Source: Balamuthia mandrillaris (Eukaryota > Discosea > Longamoebia > Balamuthiidae). From it: 64,000 nt of DNA. Location: NCBI GenBank assembly GCA_031835245.1, contig JAVKOQ010000054.1, positions 1-64,000 of the forward strand. The letters are read 5' to 3'. The translations under genes and the position numbers were made by a program. Below are positions 1 to 11,899 of the stretch, one piece after another. Numbering within the stretch: the stretch's first letter is position 1; every line of letters starts with the position of its first letter. A model generated the notes under the pieces. That model saw only the letters and a program-made list of their open reading frames with translations. It did no database searches and was not told where the DNA came from.

Positions 1-80
1 TAACCCTAACCCTAACCCTGATCTGATCGAAATTTCCTTTAGCCCTAGACCTAACCTAGCTTTGCCCTAACCTTACCTAA
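1..80. repeat. Telomeric repeat at the left chromosome end
   Basis: The window begins with three perfect CCCTAA units. They pass into about 60 bases of decayed variants such as CCCTAG, ACCTAACCTAG and CCCTAACCTTACC. The C-rich strand reads into the window, which is the orientation of a left chromosome end with TTAGGG-type telomeres. The perfect run is only about 20 bases, so the sequence probably starts just inside the telomere proper. Confidence 0.9.
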
Positions 81-1329
81 TGTTTTTCTTTTTTTTTTTT
101 TTTGTACGTCTCTCTTCTTTTCCATCTAGCCTTGTGGTGTTACTTTTTATTTATTGTTGATATATTACATATCTTCTTATTTATTGCAAGGCAGTTGAGC
201 CTTTTGGTCCTTGCTCACTGCACTTTCTCTTTAACCGTTAGTAAATACCTAGTAAATCTGAACAACAATGCTTTAGTTTGTTACTGAATATAATACGTAC
301 TTGAGTTTTATTTGCTTTGTTGTCCACTTGCTCATTCACTCACCTACTCACTCGCTCATTCGCTCAAAAGCTTTTTTATATAACTAATTCATTAGCAAAG
401 ACTTTGTCTTTTTCTACTTTCATCCATTCATTCCTACACAACTAACTTGTTTAAACTAAACATGAATACAAAGCAAACAAACCTTTCTTATTTTACTTTT
501 GTTGTCCTTGTTGTTCATGGTCGGTAATACTGTATATTCTTGTTTTTGAAATGATTGTTAATACTTAAAATCGAGAGAGCGTACTGCTAATATCAGAATG
601 ACGTTTGGACAATGCGGCATTAGTGCATAGCACTAAATTTGCAAAGCTCGGCATCGTGAAAGCCTCAGAACGTTTGGACAATGCGGCATTAGTGCATAGC
701 ACTAAATTTGCAAAGCTCGGCGTCGTAACAACATCTGACCCACAGTACTATTGGTGTTTATAGACTTAGTATTGTTTTTAACTCTTTGTTATCCCAAATA
801 AAAATGTCATATACCTTCATTCCTGAGAAAAACGACCAAAGTCAGAATCATCACGAGAAGTAATGGATTTGCTTCGCAGTTATTTTGGTCGTACCGTTAT
901 CACAGCTCGCTCACTTGCTAGTTCACTCGCACTTGATAAAAAAAAAGTCCAACATAGTCTATAATATAAAATAATTGCCATCGCAGGTCTTTTAATTACT
1001 CCATCTATTCCATTTATCCATCCATACATGTATGCGTGTATCAAAAGATGACAAGTGTAAAGTTAGAGGATTCTTTGTTTGCATATCAAGAATGAGAGGG
1101 CCAAAAACAAATACAACCGCTGTTATTCATGTTGCTCTTGCTTCAAAGAAGTATTACTTTCCATCTATTCAATCTTCTTGGTCCGTTGACACTTTAAAAG
1201 CTCTTCCCGAAGAGTCCTTGGCCTTTGATAGTCCAAGTTTTATCTATTTTGCTTTGTTAACAAAGCCATTATTTAGAAGTGAGCAAAAATACAAGCAAGT
1301 AAGCAAGCAAGCAAGTCCTTATGAAACAA
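81..1329. other. AT-rich subtelomeric DNA without a supported gene
   Basis: AT-rich sequence with poly-T, short CTCACTCGCTCATT-like repeats around 330-365 and the 57-bp duplication at 601-726. A 101-codon open frame at 1032-1337 (+) has no recognisable domain and ends in a run of lysine/glutamine codons drawn from the adjacent repeat. I do not call it a gene. Confidence 0.6.
601..726. repeat. Direct duplication of a 57-bp unit
   Basis: Copy 1 is 601-657 and copy 2 is 670-726. They differ at one base (GCATCGT versus GCGTCGT) and are separated by 12 bases. Each unit holds a small hairpin AGTGC-ATA-GCACT. The near identity implies a recent duplication. No coding frame is evident. Confidence 0.9.
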
Positions 1330-1942
1330 AACAATAACAACAACAACAACAACAACAACAACAAGTCAATGTAGAATAAGCATGTCAGTCAATAGCTGAC
1401 AGAGCCAACCAACGAGTGAGTGAGTGAGTGAATGAGCAAGTGGATGAATGATCAAGTAATTGCCTGTTCCCTGAAGATAAACAAACAAAGCAAAGAGTAT
1501 GTTAGTTAGTTAGTAAGATAACCAGTCAATTTGTCCGTCTATCCATCCATCCATCCGTCCGTCCGTCCGTCCGTCCGTCCGTCCATCCGTCCATCAATCC
1601 ATCTGCCTGCCCACCATCTAGCCCACTATCCATCTGCTCCATTTTTATCTCATGCAGAGGCTGTCAGTTAGTTAAGTAAATAGAACAGCTATATAATTCA
1701 AATAAATAAATAATAATAATAATAAATAAATAATAATAAATAATAATAAATAAATAAATAAATAAATAATAAATAATAAATAACAATAATAATAACAATT
1801 AATGTCAATAATAACAATAAATTTGTTATAAATAAATAATAAGAATAACAATAACAATAATATTAATAACAATAACAAATAAATAACAACAACAACAATA
1901 ACAATAACAAATAAATAACAACAACAAATAACAACAACAAAT

Positions 1943-2025
<83 letters not shown>

Positions 2026-2258
2026 ATAAAAGAGGTGATTCCTTTGAAAATACAGTGCTGAGCAAGCCAATGCTTCTACTCGGGTTTAGTAGGTCAAAAA
2101 AGAGCTCAGCCATAACGAAAAAGGCAAGTAAATGAATGAGTGAGTAAGTGCATGCAATGAGTGAATAGAACGACAATAACAAAGAGAGTTTAAAAGAAAA
2201 GAAAAGAAAAGAAAAGAAAAGAAAAGAAAAGAAAAGAAAAGAAAAGAAAAGAAAAGAA
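1330..2258. repeat. Block of simple repeats
   Basis: Successive microsatellites: (AAC)n at about 1331-1362; a TCCA/TCCG tetranucleotide run at about 1537-1603; a long AAT/AAATA tract grading into pure (AAC)n at about 1697-2027; and (AAAAG)n at about 2191-2257. Open frames over these tracts encode only leucine, valine or phenylalanine runs on the minus strand and are not genes. Confidence 0.9.
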
Positions 2259-2279
2259 GTATACCAAAAAAACAAGCAA

Positions 2280-3975
2280 AGCAAAAAAGAAAGATGAACA
2301 GGCTAACAAGGCCGTGAAGAGCAGTGAGTACAGTCACAAAGGAAAACAAAGATCATGGAGAGCAGTGCGGCCAGTCACAAAGGAGAAGAAAGAAAGGTCG
2401 TGAAGAGCAGCACGGCCTCTAAGAAGAAAGGTCATGAAGGAAAAACCAAGGCCGTGAAGAGCAGTGAGTGCAGTCACAAAGGAAAACAAAGATCATGGAG
2501 AGCAGTGCGGCCAGTCACAAAGAAGAAGAAAGGTTGTGAAAAGCAGCATGGCCTCAAAGAAGAAAGGTCCTGAAGGAAAAACCAAGGCCGTGGAGAGCAG
2601 TAAGTGCAGTCACAAAGGAAAACAAAGGTCATGGAGAGCAGTACAGTCAGTCACAAAGGAGAAGAAAGGTCGTGAAGAGCAGCACGGCCTCAAAGAAGAA
2701 GAAAGGCCATCTATGAAAGAGAAGAAAAGCACAAAGGAGAAGAAAGGCTGTGAAGAGCAGTACAGCCACGAAGGAAAAGAAAGGCCGTGAAGAGCAGTGA
2801 GTGCAGCAGCCAGCCAGCCGCAAAGGAGAAGAAAGACAGCAAAGAGCAGCCAGTGTGGCCTCAAAGAAGGAGAAAAGCCAGCCAGCAAAGAGGGAAAACG
2901 GCTGTAACGAGCAGTGAGTGCAGTCATAAAGGAGAAGAAAGGCCATGAAAAGCAGCGTGACCTCAAAGAAGAAGAAAGGCCGTGAAGGGCCGTGCGGGCA
3001 CAACGGAGAAGGCCATGAAGAAAAAGAACAGCCAGCGCAACCAAAGAAGAAGAACGGCCATGAAGAGCAAAGCGGTCAGTCGGTCGGTCAGTCAGTCGGT
3101 CGGTCGGTCAGTCAGTCGGTCGGTCGGTCGGTCGGTCGTTCGGTCGGCCAGTCGGTCGGTCGGTCGGTCGGTCGGTCGGTCGGTCGGTCGGTCGGTCGGT
3201 CGGTCGGTCGGTCGCAAAGAAGAAGAAAGGCCGTGAAGGGCAGAGCAATTGCATGCAAAGAAGAAGAAAGGCCGTGATGGAGAAGAAAAGCCACGGAGAG
3301 CAGTGCAATTGCATGCAAAGGAGAAGAAAGGCTGTGAAAAAGAAGAAAGGCCATGGCCATGAAGAACAGTGTCATTACAAAGGGGAAGAAAGGTTGTGAA
3401 GAGCAGCAGTGCAGCCTCCGAGGAGAAGAAAGGCTGTGACGAGCAGTACAGCCACAAAGGGAGAAAAAGGCCGCGAAGAGCAGTGTGGCTGGCTGCGAAG
3501 AAGAAGAGAAGAGCAGTGCGGGGGCCTCAAAGGAGGGGAAAAGTCATGAAGGGAAAGAAAGGCTGTGAAGAACAGTGCAGTCCTAAAGGAGAAGAAAGGT
3601 GATGAAGAGGAAAAAGGCCGTGAAGAGCAGCGCAGCTTCCAAAAAGATGAAGAAAGGCTGTGAAGGGCTGTGCGGGATGGAGAAGGTCATGAAGAAAAAG
3701 AAAAGCCATTAAGAACAGTGCAACCACAAAGAAGAAGAAAGGCCATGAAGGGCAGAGTGGTTGGTCGGTTAGTCGGTCGGTTGGTCGGTCGGTCGGTCGG
3801 TTGGTCGGTCGCCAAGAAAAAGAAAGGCCGTGACGGCGGGGCCGAAAAGCCACAGAGAGCAGTTTGACCACAACAGAGAAGAAAGGCCATGAAGAACAGT
3901 GTGGCTACAAAGAGGAAGAAAGGTGTGACGTGTGGGTCATGAAGAGGGAGGAAGGCCGTGAAGGGTGAGTCCTCG
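2280..3975. repeat. Purine-rich degenerate minisatellite
   Basis: About 1.7 kb of degenerate tandem units of roughly 30-50 bases. Each is built from a purine-rich half (AAGGAGAAGAAAGG) and a half like CCGTGAAGAGCAGTG. Two pure tetranucleotide islands interrupt it: (GGTC)n/(GGTCAGTC)n at about 3073-3214 and (GGTC/GGTT)n at about 3758-3812. The overlapping frames in all phases encode lysine/glutamate-rich or RSVG-type repeats, as expected for repeat-driven open frames. I see no gene. Confidence 0.85.
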
Positions 3976-4071
3976 TGCGATCCGTGCCACTTTTATCTTT
4001 CTTTTTTTTTTTTCGGCCTGCTGATTAATTTGTTTTCCCTTCCCTGTTACCCCCCTTCCCCCTTCCCCCTT

Positions 4072-4076
<5 letters not shown>

Positions 4077-4112
<36 letters not shown>
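4077..4112. repeat. Poly-T tract
   Basis: About 36 consecutive T on the + strand, immediately upstream of the first gene and preceded by a C/T-rich stretch. Its exact length should be treated as uncertain. Confidence 0.9.
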
Positions 4113-4114
<2 letters not shown>

Positions 4115-4148
4115 GCCCGGTCGAAAACGGACCCGGAGAAAAAAGAAA

Positions 4149-4464
4149 ATGAAACGTAACAGAGGGGAACTGAAGGAACACTACCAAACGCTAGAGCGAC
4201 AGCTACGATGCCAGCAACAGCAGCAGCAGCAACAGCAGCAACAAGAGAAGGCAGAAAACAAGCGACTGAAGCGCGTACGGCTTCGACAAGCGAAAATGAA
4301 ACGCAGGCACGTCTTTTTAACAGTATTATTGTTGTTATGTTGTTGTTGTTGTTGTTGTTCTTCTTCTTCTTGTTCTTCTTGTTCTTGTTCTTGTTCTTGT
4401 TCTTGTTCTTCTTCTTCTTCTTCTTCTTCTTCTTCTTCTTCTTCTTCTTCTTCTTCTTCTTCTT

Positions 4465-4495
<31 letters not shown>

Positions 4496-5911
4496 TTGGT
4501 TACCATAGGTTGTTTGGTTAACTTTAGGTTTGCTTTCCGCTTTTTGCTCCTCCTTTGTTCATATTGGTGGCATTGTTCTATGCAACTTGACCGACTGTTG
4601 AATTGCAAACGTAGACGAGCAGGGATTCACCTCTCACCTCCATTACCAAAGATAAAGCTACCATTACTTAGTAGCGAGGAAAAGTTACAAGTCCTGTGGT
4701 CAGCACCTCTGACTTTGGAAGAAAGCCAACAATCTGGCCCCTTTTCTTCTTATCGCTTGCTGTCCGCAAAAGACCTGCTGGACTCTTTCCAGTTTGAGGC
4801 CGAAGCTAGTACCCACAGCTTAAAACGACTTTTTCCCTGCAGCAGCAGCGGTGGCAGCAGCGGCGGCGACAAAAACAAGATGAACTCAAAGGCAGCTTAC
4901 AAGTAATTTCTCTTTCTTCTTCTTTATGTTTGTTCTACTCAATGTGTTTTCTTTTTTTCCGTTCTCCTGGTTTGTTCATTGTTTTTTTTCTTTCTTTCTA
5001 TCTCTTCTTTTTCTTTTTCTTTTTCTTTTTCTTTTTTTTTTTTTTACTTTGCTTGCTCTCTTGCTCGCTCGCTCACTCGCTCGCTCACGTTTTTGATAAA
5101 CAGGTTAGCTTATATTTATGTTCCAGTGGATAAGCAACTTAAAGAATGGAAAGAAAGGCATTGTCTCTCCAACCAAGACCTTCACTTGATTATGACCTCT
5201 AGCGGTGGGAACTTGGGCAAAAGAAACAACATTGCCAGTGCAGGGAAGGCAGCTGGCGTGGGAAAGCGACCAGGCACGGACAAAGGATACTTTGGGCTGT
5301 CATATACCCTTGCTCCACGTGGTCCAATTTTTCAGGAATGGCTTTCAAAATGGTGGACGCAGCAACCCTTGCAGTTGAGAACTAGAAGAGAGGAACAAGA
5401 AGAAATGGAGAAAAAGGAAAAGGAAAGTGCAACCACAAAAATGATAACAACAAAGAAGACCATGGAAGAGAAAGAGGAGGAGGAAGAGGAAGCGGACGAG
5501 GACGAGGACGAGGACGAGGAAGAGGAAAAGGAAGAGAACAAGGAAGAAGAAGAGGAAGAGGAAGAGGATAAGGAAGAGGAAAAGGAAAAGGAAGAGGAAG
5601 AGTCAGAAGAAAAACAAAAAGAAAAGAAAAGAAGCACTAGACCTCACTATCACCACAAGGATTTTCCCTACAAGGAACTAAGGAACTTGGAAACTCTCCG
5701 CCCAGATCTCTACGCTTCTTTCGAGTCGTTGGCTTGCATTTTGGCCGCAATAATGCAACAGCACTGCCAAAGGGCTTCAAAGTATCGAAAGAAAACCCTG
5801 AAGAGGCTTTTTTCAACAACTGTAGGAGCATCAATGTCATCTTCATCTCCATTATCATTCTCTTCCTTTTCCTTCTTCCCCTCCTCTTCCTCTTCGTTGT
5901 CATCATCCTCG

Positions 5912-5965
<54 letters not shown>

Positions 5966-6631
5966 GCAGCACTGAAGGAAGGGATAAAGACATCAATAAA
6001 GTGGAAACGCTACCTAGAGGCCGTGGCCATCAGGATGGCCCACAGAGGTACTCTTCTAGGCCAAGGCTTTGCCACAAACCTTATTTTTAGTTGGAATTTT
6101 AGTTCAGCGCCACATGTGGATCCGCAAGATGATGCTAAGGGATTGGCCATTGTGGTTTGGTGGCGCGGTTGGGACCAAAGCAACCGCTGCCCCTACGGCA
6201 GTGATGATGGAAAGCATCGTGCAGCAGGAGAGGTATGGGCCTTTTTTTTCCCTCAATTCTATCGTGCAGTGCGCCTGCATGACCTGGCAACTATTATCTT
6301 CAATTCGGCTGAAGTGTGGCATGGTTCGATCTTTCAAAGAGCTCCGCATTGCACATGTTCAGTTTATGGCTCAATCTCCGCCTTGAACAAACGATTTTTG
6401 AGTGCAATGCACAAGAAAAAGAGCAATGATGACAGCCAGCAACAACAACAACTACCTCCATCACAACTACAACCACAACCACAACCACAACAGCAACAAC
6501 AAAAACAACCCCAACAACAACAACTCTCATCACCACTACTGCCACCACCACTATTGCAAGACTTAACACGATCCTTGTTTGAAATGGCCTCGTACTTTAG
6601 TGCCCCACGAACGACTACAACGACAAAATAA
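4149..6631 (+). CDS. 2-oxoglutarate/Fe(II) dioxygenase-like protein resembling the TET/JBP group
   Basis: The C-terminal half looks like the double-stranded beta-helix of 2OG/Fe(II) dioxygenases. It has HVDPQDD (HxD iron ligands, codons at 6113-6121), then WAFFFPQFYRAV, then FNSAEVWHGS with the distal iron ligand His at 6320. The spacing HxD - FFFP - VWHG is that of the TET/JBP-like enzymes, including fungal ones, which oxidise modified or normal pyrimidines in DNA. Substrate here is inference. One intron is well supported, 4903-5103 (GTAATT...CAG): it joins reading frames exactly, giving NSKAAYK then LAYIYVPVDK. The 5' part is uncertain. An N-terminal basic, Gln-rich exon from 4149 appears to be followed by an intron holding the TTG/TTC tract, but its acceptor was not resolved. 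Glu-rich, Ser-rich (ATC)n and Gln/Pro-rich low-complexity inserts interrupt the protein. The gene converges on the next one across a TTG array. Confidence 0.6.
4326..4494. repeat. TTG/TTC trinucleotide array in a probable intron
   Basis: (TTG)n passes into (TTC/TTG)n and then pure (TTC)n up to 4494. It lies between the basic Gln-rich first exon and the downstream coding frame of the dioxygenase-like gene. The frames through it are pure Ser or Phe runs. A donor GTATTA at 4323 is possible; the matching acceptor is not clear. Confidence 0.8.
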
Positions 6632-6662
6632 CAGTCAGCAGCAAGCAGATTAGAACAATTGT

Positions 6663-6984
<322 letters not shown>

Positions 6985-6989
6985 GATAT

Positions 6990-9900
6990 TTACAACACTA
7001 ATAAAGGATCCACAAAGTCATCTTCAGCTGTCCTTGAAATAATAACAACATCATCATTAGAATCTTCATCTTCATCTTCCTCTTCAACAACAGCACACTC
7101 CTTCTGTGTGGTCTTTCTTTGAACAGCTGCTCTTTTGCTCTGTTGTCCTTGTCGAAGTCGTCGTCGTCGTTGTTGTGATGATGAGTGTTTATTCCTCCTT
7201 CTTCTCGATTTTAGGGTTGTGGTCCTGCTTTGGTCGTTAGTTTGTCTGGTGGTGGTGGTTGATTGTTGTAGGCCATCCTTTTCCTCGTTTCCCACCCTCG
7301 TGACAGCAACCACAGCACTTCCTCCGCCACCATCCTCACCACAGGTTGAAGAAGTAACAGCCGCAGCCCCAGTCTTTCTTCGTTTTGCTTTGCGAAAACC
7401 AGTGTCGATCTGGTCGTTACCCTCTTGGCTGAAATCTAGAATGCCGATGCAAGGACCGCGAAGACGTTGTTTCGGTTCCATCATCAGCAGATTGTGTAGG
7501 TCCTGGCAATTGTTGCAGTTGTTGTTGTTGTTGTTGTTGTTGTTGTCATTGTTGTAGTGGTGATGATGATAAGGATCCTCCTCTTGTGCCTCTTCGTTGT
7601 TGCTCTCATGGTCGTTGGTGTCGTGGGTAAGAAGGTGACGATGATGGCGAGTAGCACGCCGCTTGTTGTGGGAGTTGGGCATCGAGTGTTGGCCGAGGCG
7701 AGCGAGCTCCTTTGGTAACTGCACCTGCTCCCATTCCACATCATCAACAGTGGTCCTGAGAGGGCGAGCATAGCCCGAAATCTCGAGGTCCCTTTGAAGT
7801 CCTGGGTAATCCCCTTTTGTCATCCCCATGGAGGCCTTCGTGGAACGAGACACTTCTTCATCGTCGTCATCGCCTTCGTTGCTGTCGCTGCTGCTGCTGT
7901 CCTCCTCAGGACTGCTGAAGGCTGCTGAGGAACCGCCACCGCCACTCCCACCGCCACCACCACCGTCGCCACCACCACCACTACCACAACAACGGATAAA
8001 CCAAGCATTTGTTTGGTCTAAAACGGACCTCACTCCTTGTTGCAAAAGCTCATCCACCAGCTGCTGTTGGGTTCTCCATGTTTCCTCAAACGTACTGTAG
8101 CGATTGTAGTTTTCGCGCATAACCATCTCTTGCACGTTCAACAAATCGGCCAGGGCACTCAACCATTTGGAGAATTCCTCGGTGTCCAGGCTACCTTTCT
8201 TGCGGAAAACATCGGTCAAGGTCATCCTTCGGTATTGAATTGGCGTGAGTCCAGCCACATAAGGATTGAAGTCTTGGCCCATCTGACGAACCTCTTGGCT
8301 GAACTGCTTGTACTCCATCGCTTGGCCCTTCCTGTTGATCCACAAAGCCCAAGGATTGAATGGATGTTCCTTGCGACTTTGTTGTCCGGAGGTGGCGCAG
8401 CAATGGTTGTTGCTGTTGTTGTGGTTGTTGCGGCGGTTGCCATGGGTCAGGTTGCGTAGCATCGTCGTGTCACCCTCAGCATGGTTGCTGTCCTCCTCCT
8501 CCTCCTCCTCCTCCTCCTCCTCCTCTTTCACAATCTTCTAGGCAGTGGTCCTCATCCGACATGGTATTCTCTTTATCTTCATCATCATCATCATTGTTGT
8601 CATGAGTGTCGTCGTTGTGTTTGTTGTAGTTATTGCCGTTATCTTCGACATCAGTATTGCCGTTGACAGTTGTTGTTAAGGGACGGTGATGATGAGGAGA
8701 ATGCAAGTGGCTGCTATCGAGTAACGAAGGACGAACCGTACTCAAAAAGTAATCCAACAAAGGTATAAAGCAGGATGGCAAAGGAATCTTATTTGTTTTG
8801 GTTCGAGTTTTTTTCTCTCGAGTGGAGATGATGTAAAGTATCACCTCTTCGTGGCGCTTGTGTGATGAAGCAGCACTAGCCTCAGCTTCAGTAGATAGGG
8901 AAGAGGATGCAGAAGAAGAAGAAGAAGAAGAAGAAGAAGAAGAAGAAGAAGAAGAAGAACAAGAAGAAGAAGCCGAAGATGATGATGATGATGATGACGA
9001 TGTTGAAGGCGAACCCACTTTTAAACGATCGAGTCGTAAACCAGCCACTACTTGTCGTCTCAAACCACCGCAAAAATTCATAAGCAATGTCATCAAACAA
9101 CGTTGAAAAAGCCTTGCTTCCTGTCGTTGAAACAGTAGTTTTTTGGTTTGTAGCCGTTGTCGTTTCTTTCGACGACGTTGCTGTCGCTGTTATAATTAAC
9201 AGAGCCACCATGAAGAAAAAGCAAAGTAAGAAAAGTAAGAAAAGTAGGACTCACTCACCACAAAAACAAACAAACGAAACAAACAAACAAATTATTGCCC
9301 TCCCTAAGCAATGTTTCCTCACCCTAATAAGACGGACAAACAGATAAAACAATAAAAATGGAATCTATCCATCTGTTCATTCTAACCAGCCAGCCAGCCA
9401 GCCAGCCAGATTACCAACCTTTCTTTTAATAGCCTTGCAGGTTAGAGCATGCATCTTGTTCAACATCCAGATGGCAAACACAGCCCTTTCTTCCGCAGTG
9501 ATAAACTTGCCGTTGTTGATCATATCCTTTTCATGGAAAATTTCACTTTGATAGCTGTGGTTTTCGTGCATAGCTTGATTTGCTACTTCTCGAATTAACT
9601 AACCACCAACCTTACATCAGTTATAGAAAGAAACGACAAGAAAGAAAGAAAGAAAGAAAGAAGAAAGAAACAACAACAAGAAATGACAAGAAAGAAACAA
9701 CTACAAAGAAAGAAAGAAAGAAACGACTAGAAAGAAATGACAAGAGAGAAAGAAAGAGACCAAAAGGAAATAGCTACATACGAGACGACAAAATACGATT
9801 TGCCGAACATAACCACGAAATTCAGGTTGGAATGACATCCACCACAGCACTCGTGCCAATATAGCCGCTTTGTTTCGTCGCGTCTTTGCCTGTCCCCAAC

Positions 9901-11899
9901 AGCAGTTTGCAAACTTAACCCAGATACGAACTCGCACACAATCATACAACATGCTAATATGTGGTTTCCATTCGCCACCGCTGCTGCCACCACCGTTGTT
10001 CCATTTTTGGTTGGTTGGTTGGTTGGTTGGTTGGTTGGTTGGTTGGTTGGTTGGTTGGTTGGTTGGTTGGTTGGTTGGTTGGTTGGTTGGTTGGTTGTAT
10101 TGAGATGTAGAGTTGATTGGTTAGTTCATTGGTGAGGTAACGAACAAATGAATAACGCTAATGATGCAAGAGTTGGTTGGTCCTCCAAGGCACTTACCTT
10201 TGTTTGCCACTGCAGCCATAAGTTACTTCGCATTCATAAATCAAACGATAAAACTGGGCCAATACGCTTTTGATATCGCTAGCTGTTTGGTCGCAACTGC
10301 CAAAAGTAACACTTTTTCTTTTTTCTTGGCTTTGTGTTTGAAGGATCCTTCGGGTTTCTGTATCCACACGGTTCTTTTTCAGAGCCGCTTCTTGCTTCAC
10401 GTAGCATGCTAGATATGGAACAAATGGAGCCACTTCCTTATTGAAATTCAGTCCCTTTGTGAGAAGAACAACAACAATAACAACAATCAATCACAGTTAG
10501 CTGAGAGTAACCAACCAACCAACCAACCAACCAACCAACCAACCAACCAACCAACCAACCAAGAAATGGTGAACAAAGAGGCGATGGAAAACAAAATAGG
10601 CCTTACCAAGAAACGGTTGTTGCGGTCTGTTCCTTTTTCTATCAAAGCCATAAGTAGCTGTTCCTTCTTTTTACTAGTGTAGATGGTAGAGAGTTTTGTA
10701 CTATCATCATCTTGAATTTCTTGTTGTTGTTGTTGTTGTTCTGCTTCTTCTGCTTCTTCTTCTTCTTCTTCTTCTTCTTCTTCTTCTTCTTCTTCTTCTT
10801 CTTCTTCTTCTTCTTCTTCTGTTTCTTCTTCTTCTTCTGTTGCTTCTTTATGTACGTCTTCTTTGTTTTGTGCTTTTTCATCTACTTCTTCTGCTTCTGT
10901 TGTTGCTTCATCGTTTTCTTCATCTTTCCGTTTTCTTACTTCCAATTCCTTGCTGCTGCTGCTGCTGCTGCACTTCCACATGTTGTTCTCAGCAGCGCGA
11001 GCATTCTTTCTGGCATCATCCTCAATTTCTGAAGAAGCATTCGAAGACTTCAACAAGAATAGATCATCCTCCTCTTCTTCAAGAATGTCCGTCACCTCAT
11101 CATGGTTTACTGCTGCTGTTGCTTGTTCTGCTGCTGTTGCTGAGAGAAAAGAAGAGGAGGGAAAAGAAGAAAAGAGGAAGGATGATAATGGTGATGCAGT
11201 GAATGTTTCCATGGTCTCCATCGACATTATCGATGGATCAACCGCACCACTTGAGGCCACAGTCAAGGGAGTTACTGTTTGTGTTGTTGTTGTTGTTGAA
11301 GAGAAAGAAGGTTCCAAGTAGTCGCCAAGGAACTGGTGCATTGAAGATGATGCGTATGAGGAAAAGGGATGTTGTTGTTGTTGTCGTTGGAGCTGCACCT
11401 GTTGTAGTTGTTTGGGTTATTGTATGTTAGTATGAACAATAAAAGCAGCACTTATACAGAGTGTTTTGATGGATGGATGGATGGATGGATATGGATGGAT
11501 GGATGGATGGATATGGATGAATGGATGGATGGAGGGAGTGAGTGAGTGAGTAAGGGAAGAGAAAGAAAGGCAAGGTAGGCTACTCGCAATCAAAGTTCTT
11601 GTGCTTACCTGTGAGTTGTCCTCAAAGGCCATTTTCACCTCATTTTCACCAACTGCAGGGCTTGTAGTTGTCGTTGTTTGAGTTCGTTGTTGTTTTCGTT
11701 GCTTACGACGTAGTCTTCTTGCCTTTCTTCTCTGAAGTCGGTTGTGATAACGACAACAACGAACAACTGTTTGCTCTTTGTCCATCACACAGCAACACTT
11801 TCCATTGTTGTTGTTGTTGTTGTTGTTGCTGTTATGATCCCTGTAGAACTGTTCTTCTTCTTTTTCCATTTCTGCTCGCTTCTTTACTTGCCCTTGCAC
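6990..11899 (-). CDS. Large multi-exon protein of unknown function with low-complexity inserts
   Basis: I do not recognise this gene. Exons read on the minus strand: 11899-11609, 11398-10607, 10454-10198, an unresolved exon near 9950-9780, 9573-9419, then 9186 down to the stop at 6990. Donors GTAAGC, GTAAGG and GTAAGT, CAACAG/AACAG-type acceptors and matched phases join most of them, so this is one gene rather than several. Non-repetitive blocks look like real protein: [57 protein letters not shown], and [15 protein letters not shown] through about 130 residues with [14 protein letters not shown]. Between them are Glu, Gln, Ser, Gly and Asn runs. The end DDVVIIS in acidic context resembles a SUMO-interacting motif. 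The frame changes near 8531 inside a GGA repeat, through either a short intron (acceptor CCTAG at 8538) or repeat-length error. The start at 11899 is provisional. Confidence 0.5.
10007..10097. repeat. (GGTT)n array
   Basis: About 90 bases of pure GGTT on the + strand, lying in the intron downstream of exon 10454-10198 of the minus-strand gene. In that transcript it reads as AACC repeats, complementary to the array at 10508-10562. Confidence 0.95.
10508..10562. repeat. (AACC)n array, inverted relative to the (GGTT)n array
   Basis: About 54 bases of pure AACC in the intron upstream of exon 10454-10198 of the minus-strand gene, where it reads GGTT. With the array at 10007-10097 it brackets that exon with complementary tracts. 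Confidence 0.95.
11467..11532. repeat. (GGAT)n tract
   Basis: Tetranucleotide GGAT with occasional GGATAT variants, in the first intron (11608-11399) of the minus-strand gene. No coding content. Confidence 0.85.

Noticed and set aside
1672-2349. Overlapping minus-strand frames rich in Leu, Val and Phe
   Set aside because: Read straight from AAT/AAC and AAAAG microsatellites; no non-repetitive protein segment.
2355-3890. Several Lys/Glu/Arg-rich frames on both strands
   Set aside because: All derive from the degenerate minisatellite and exist in several phases at once, a sign of repeat rather than gene.
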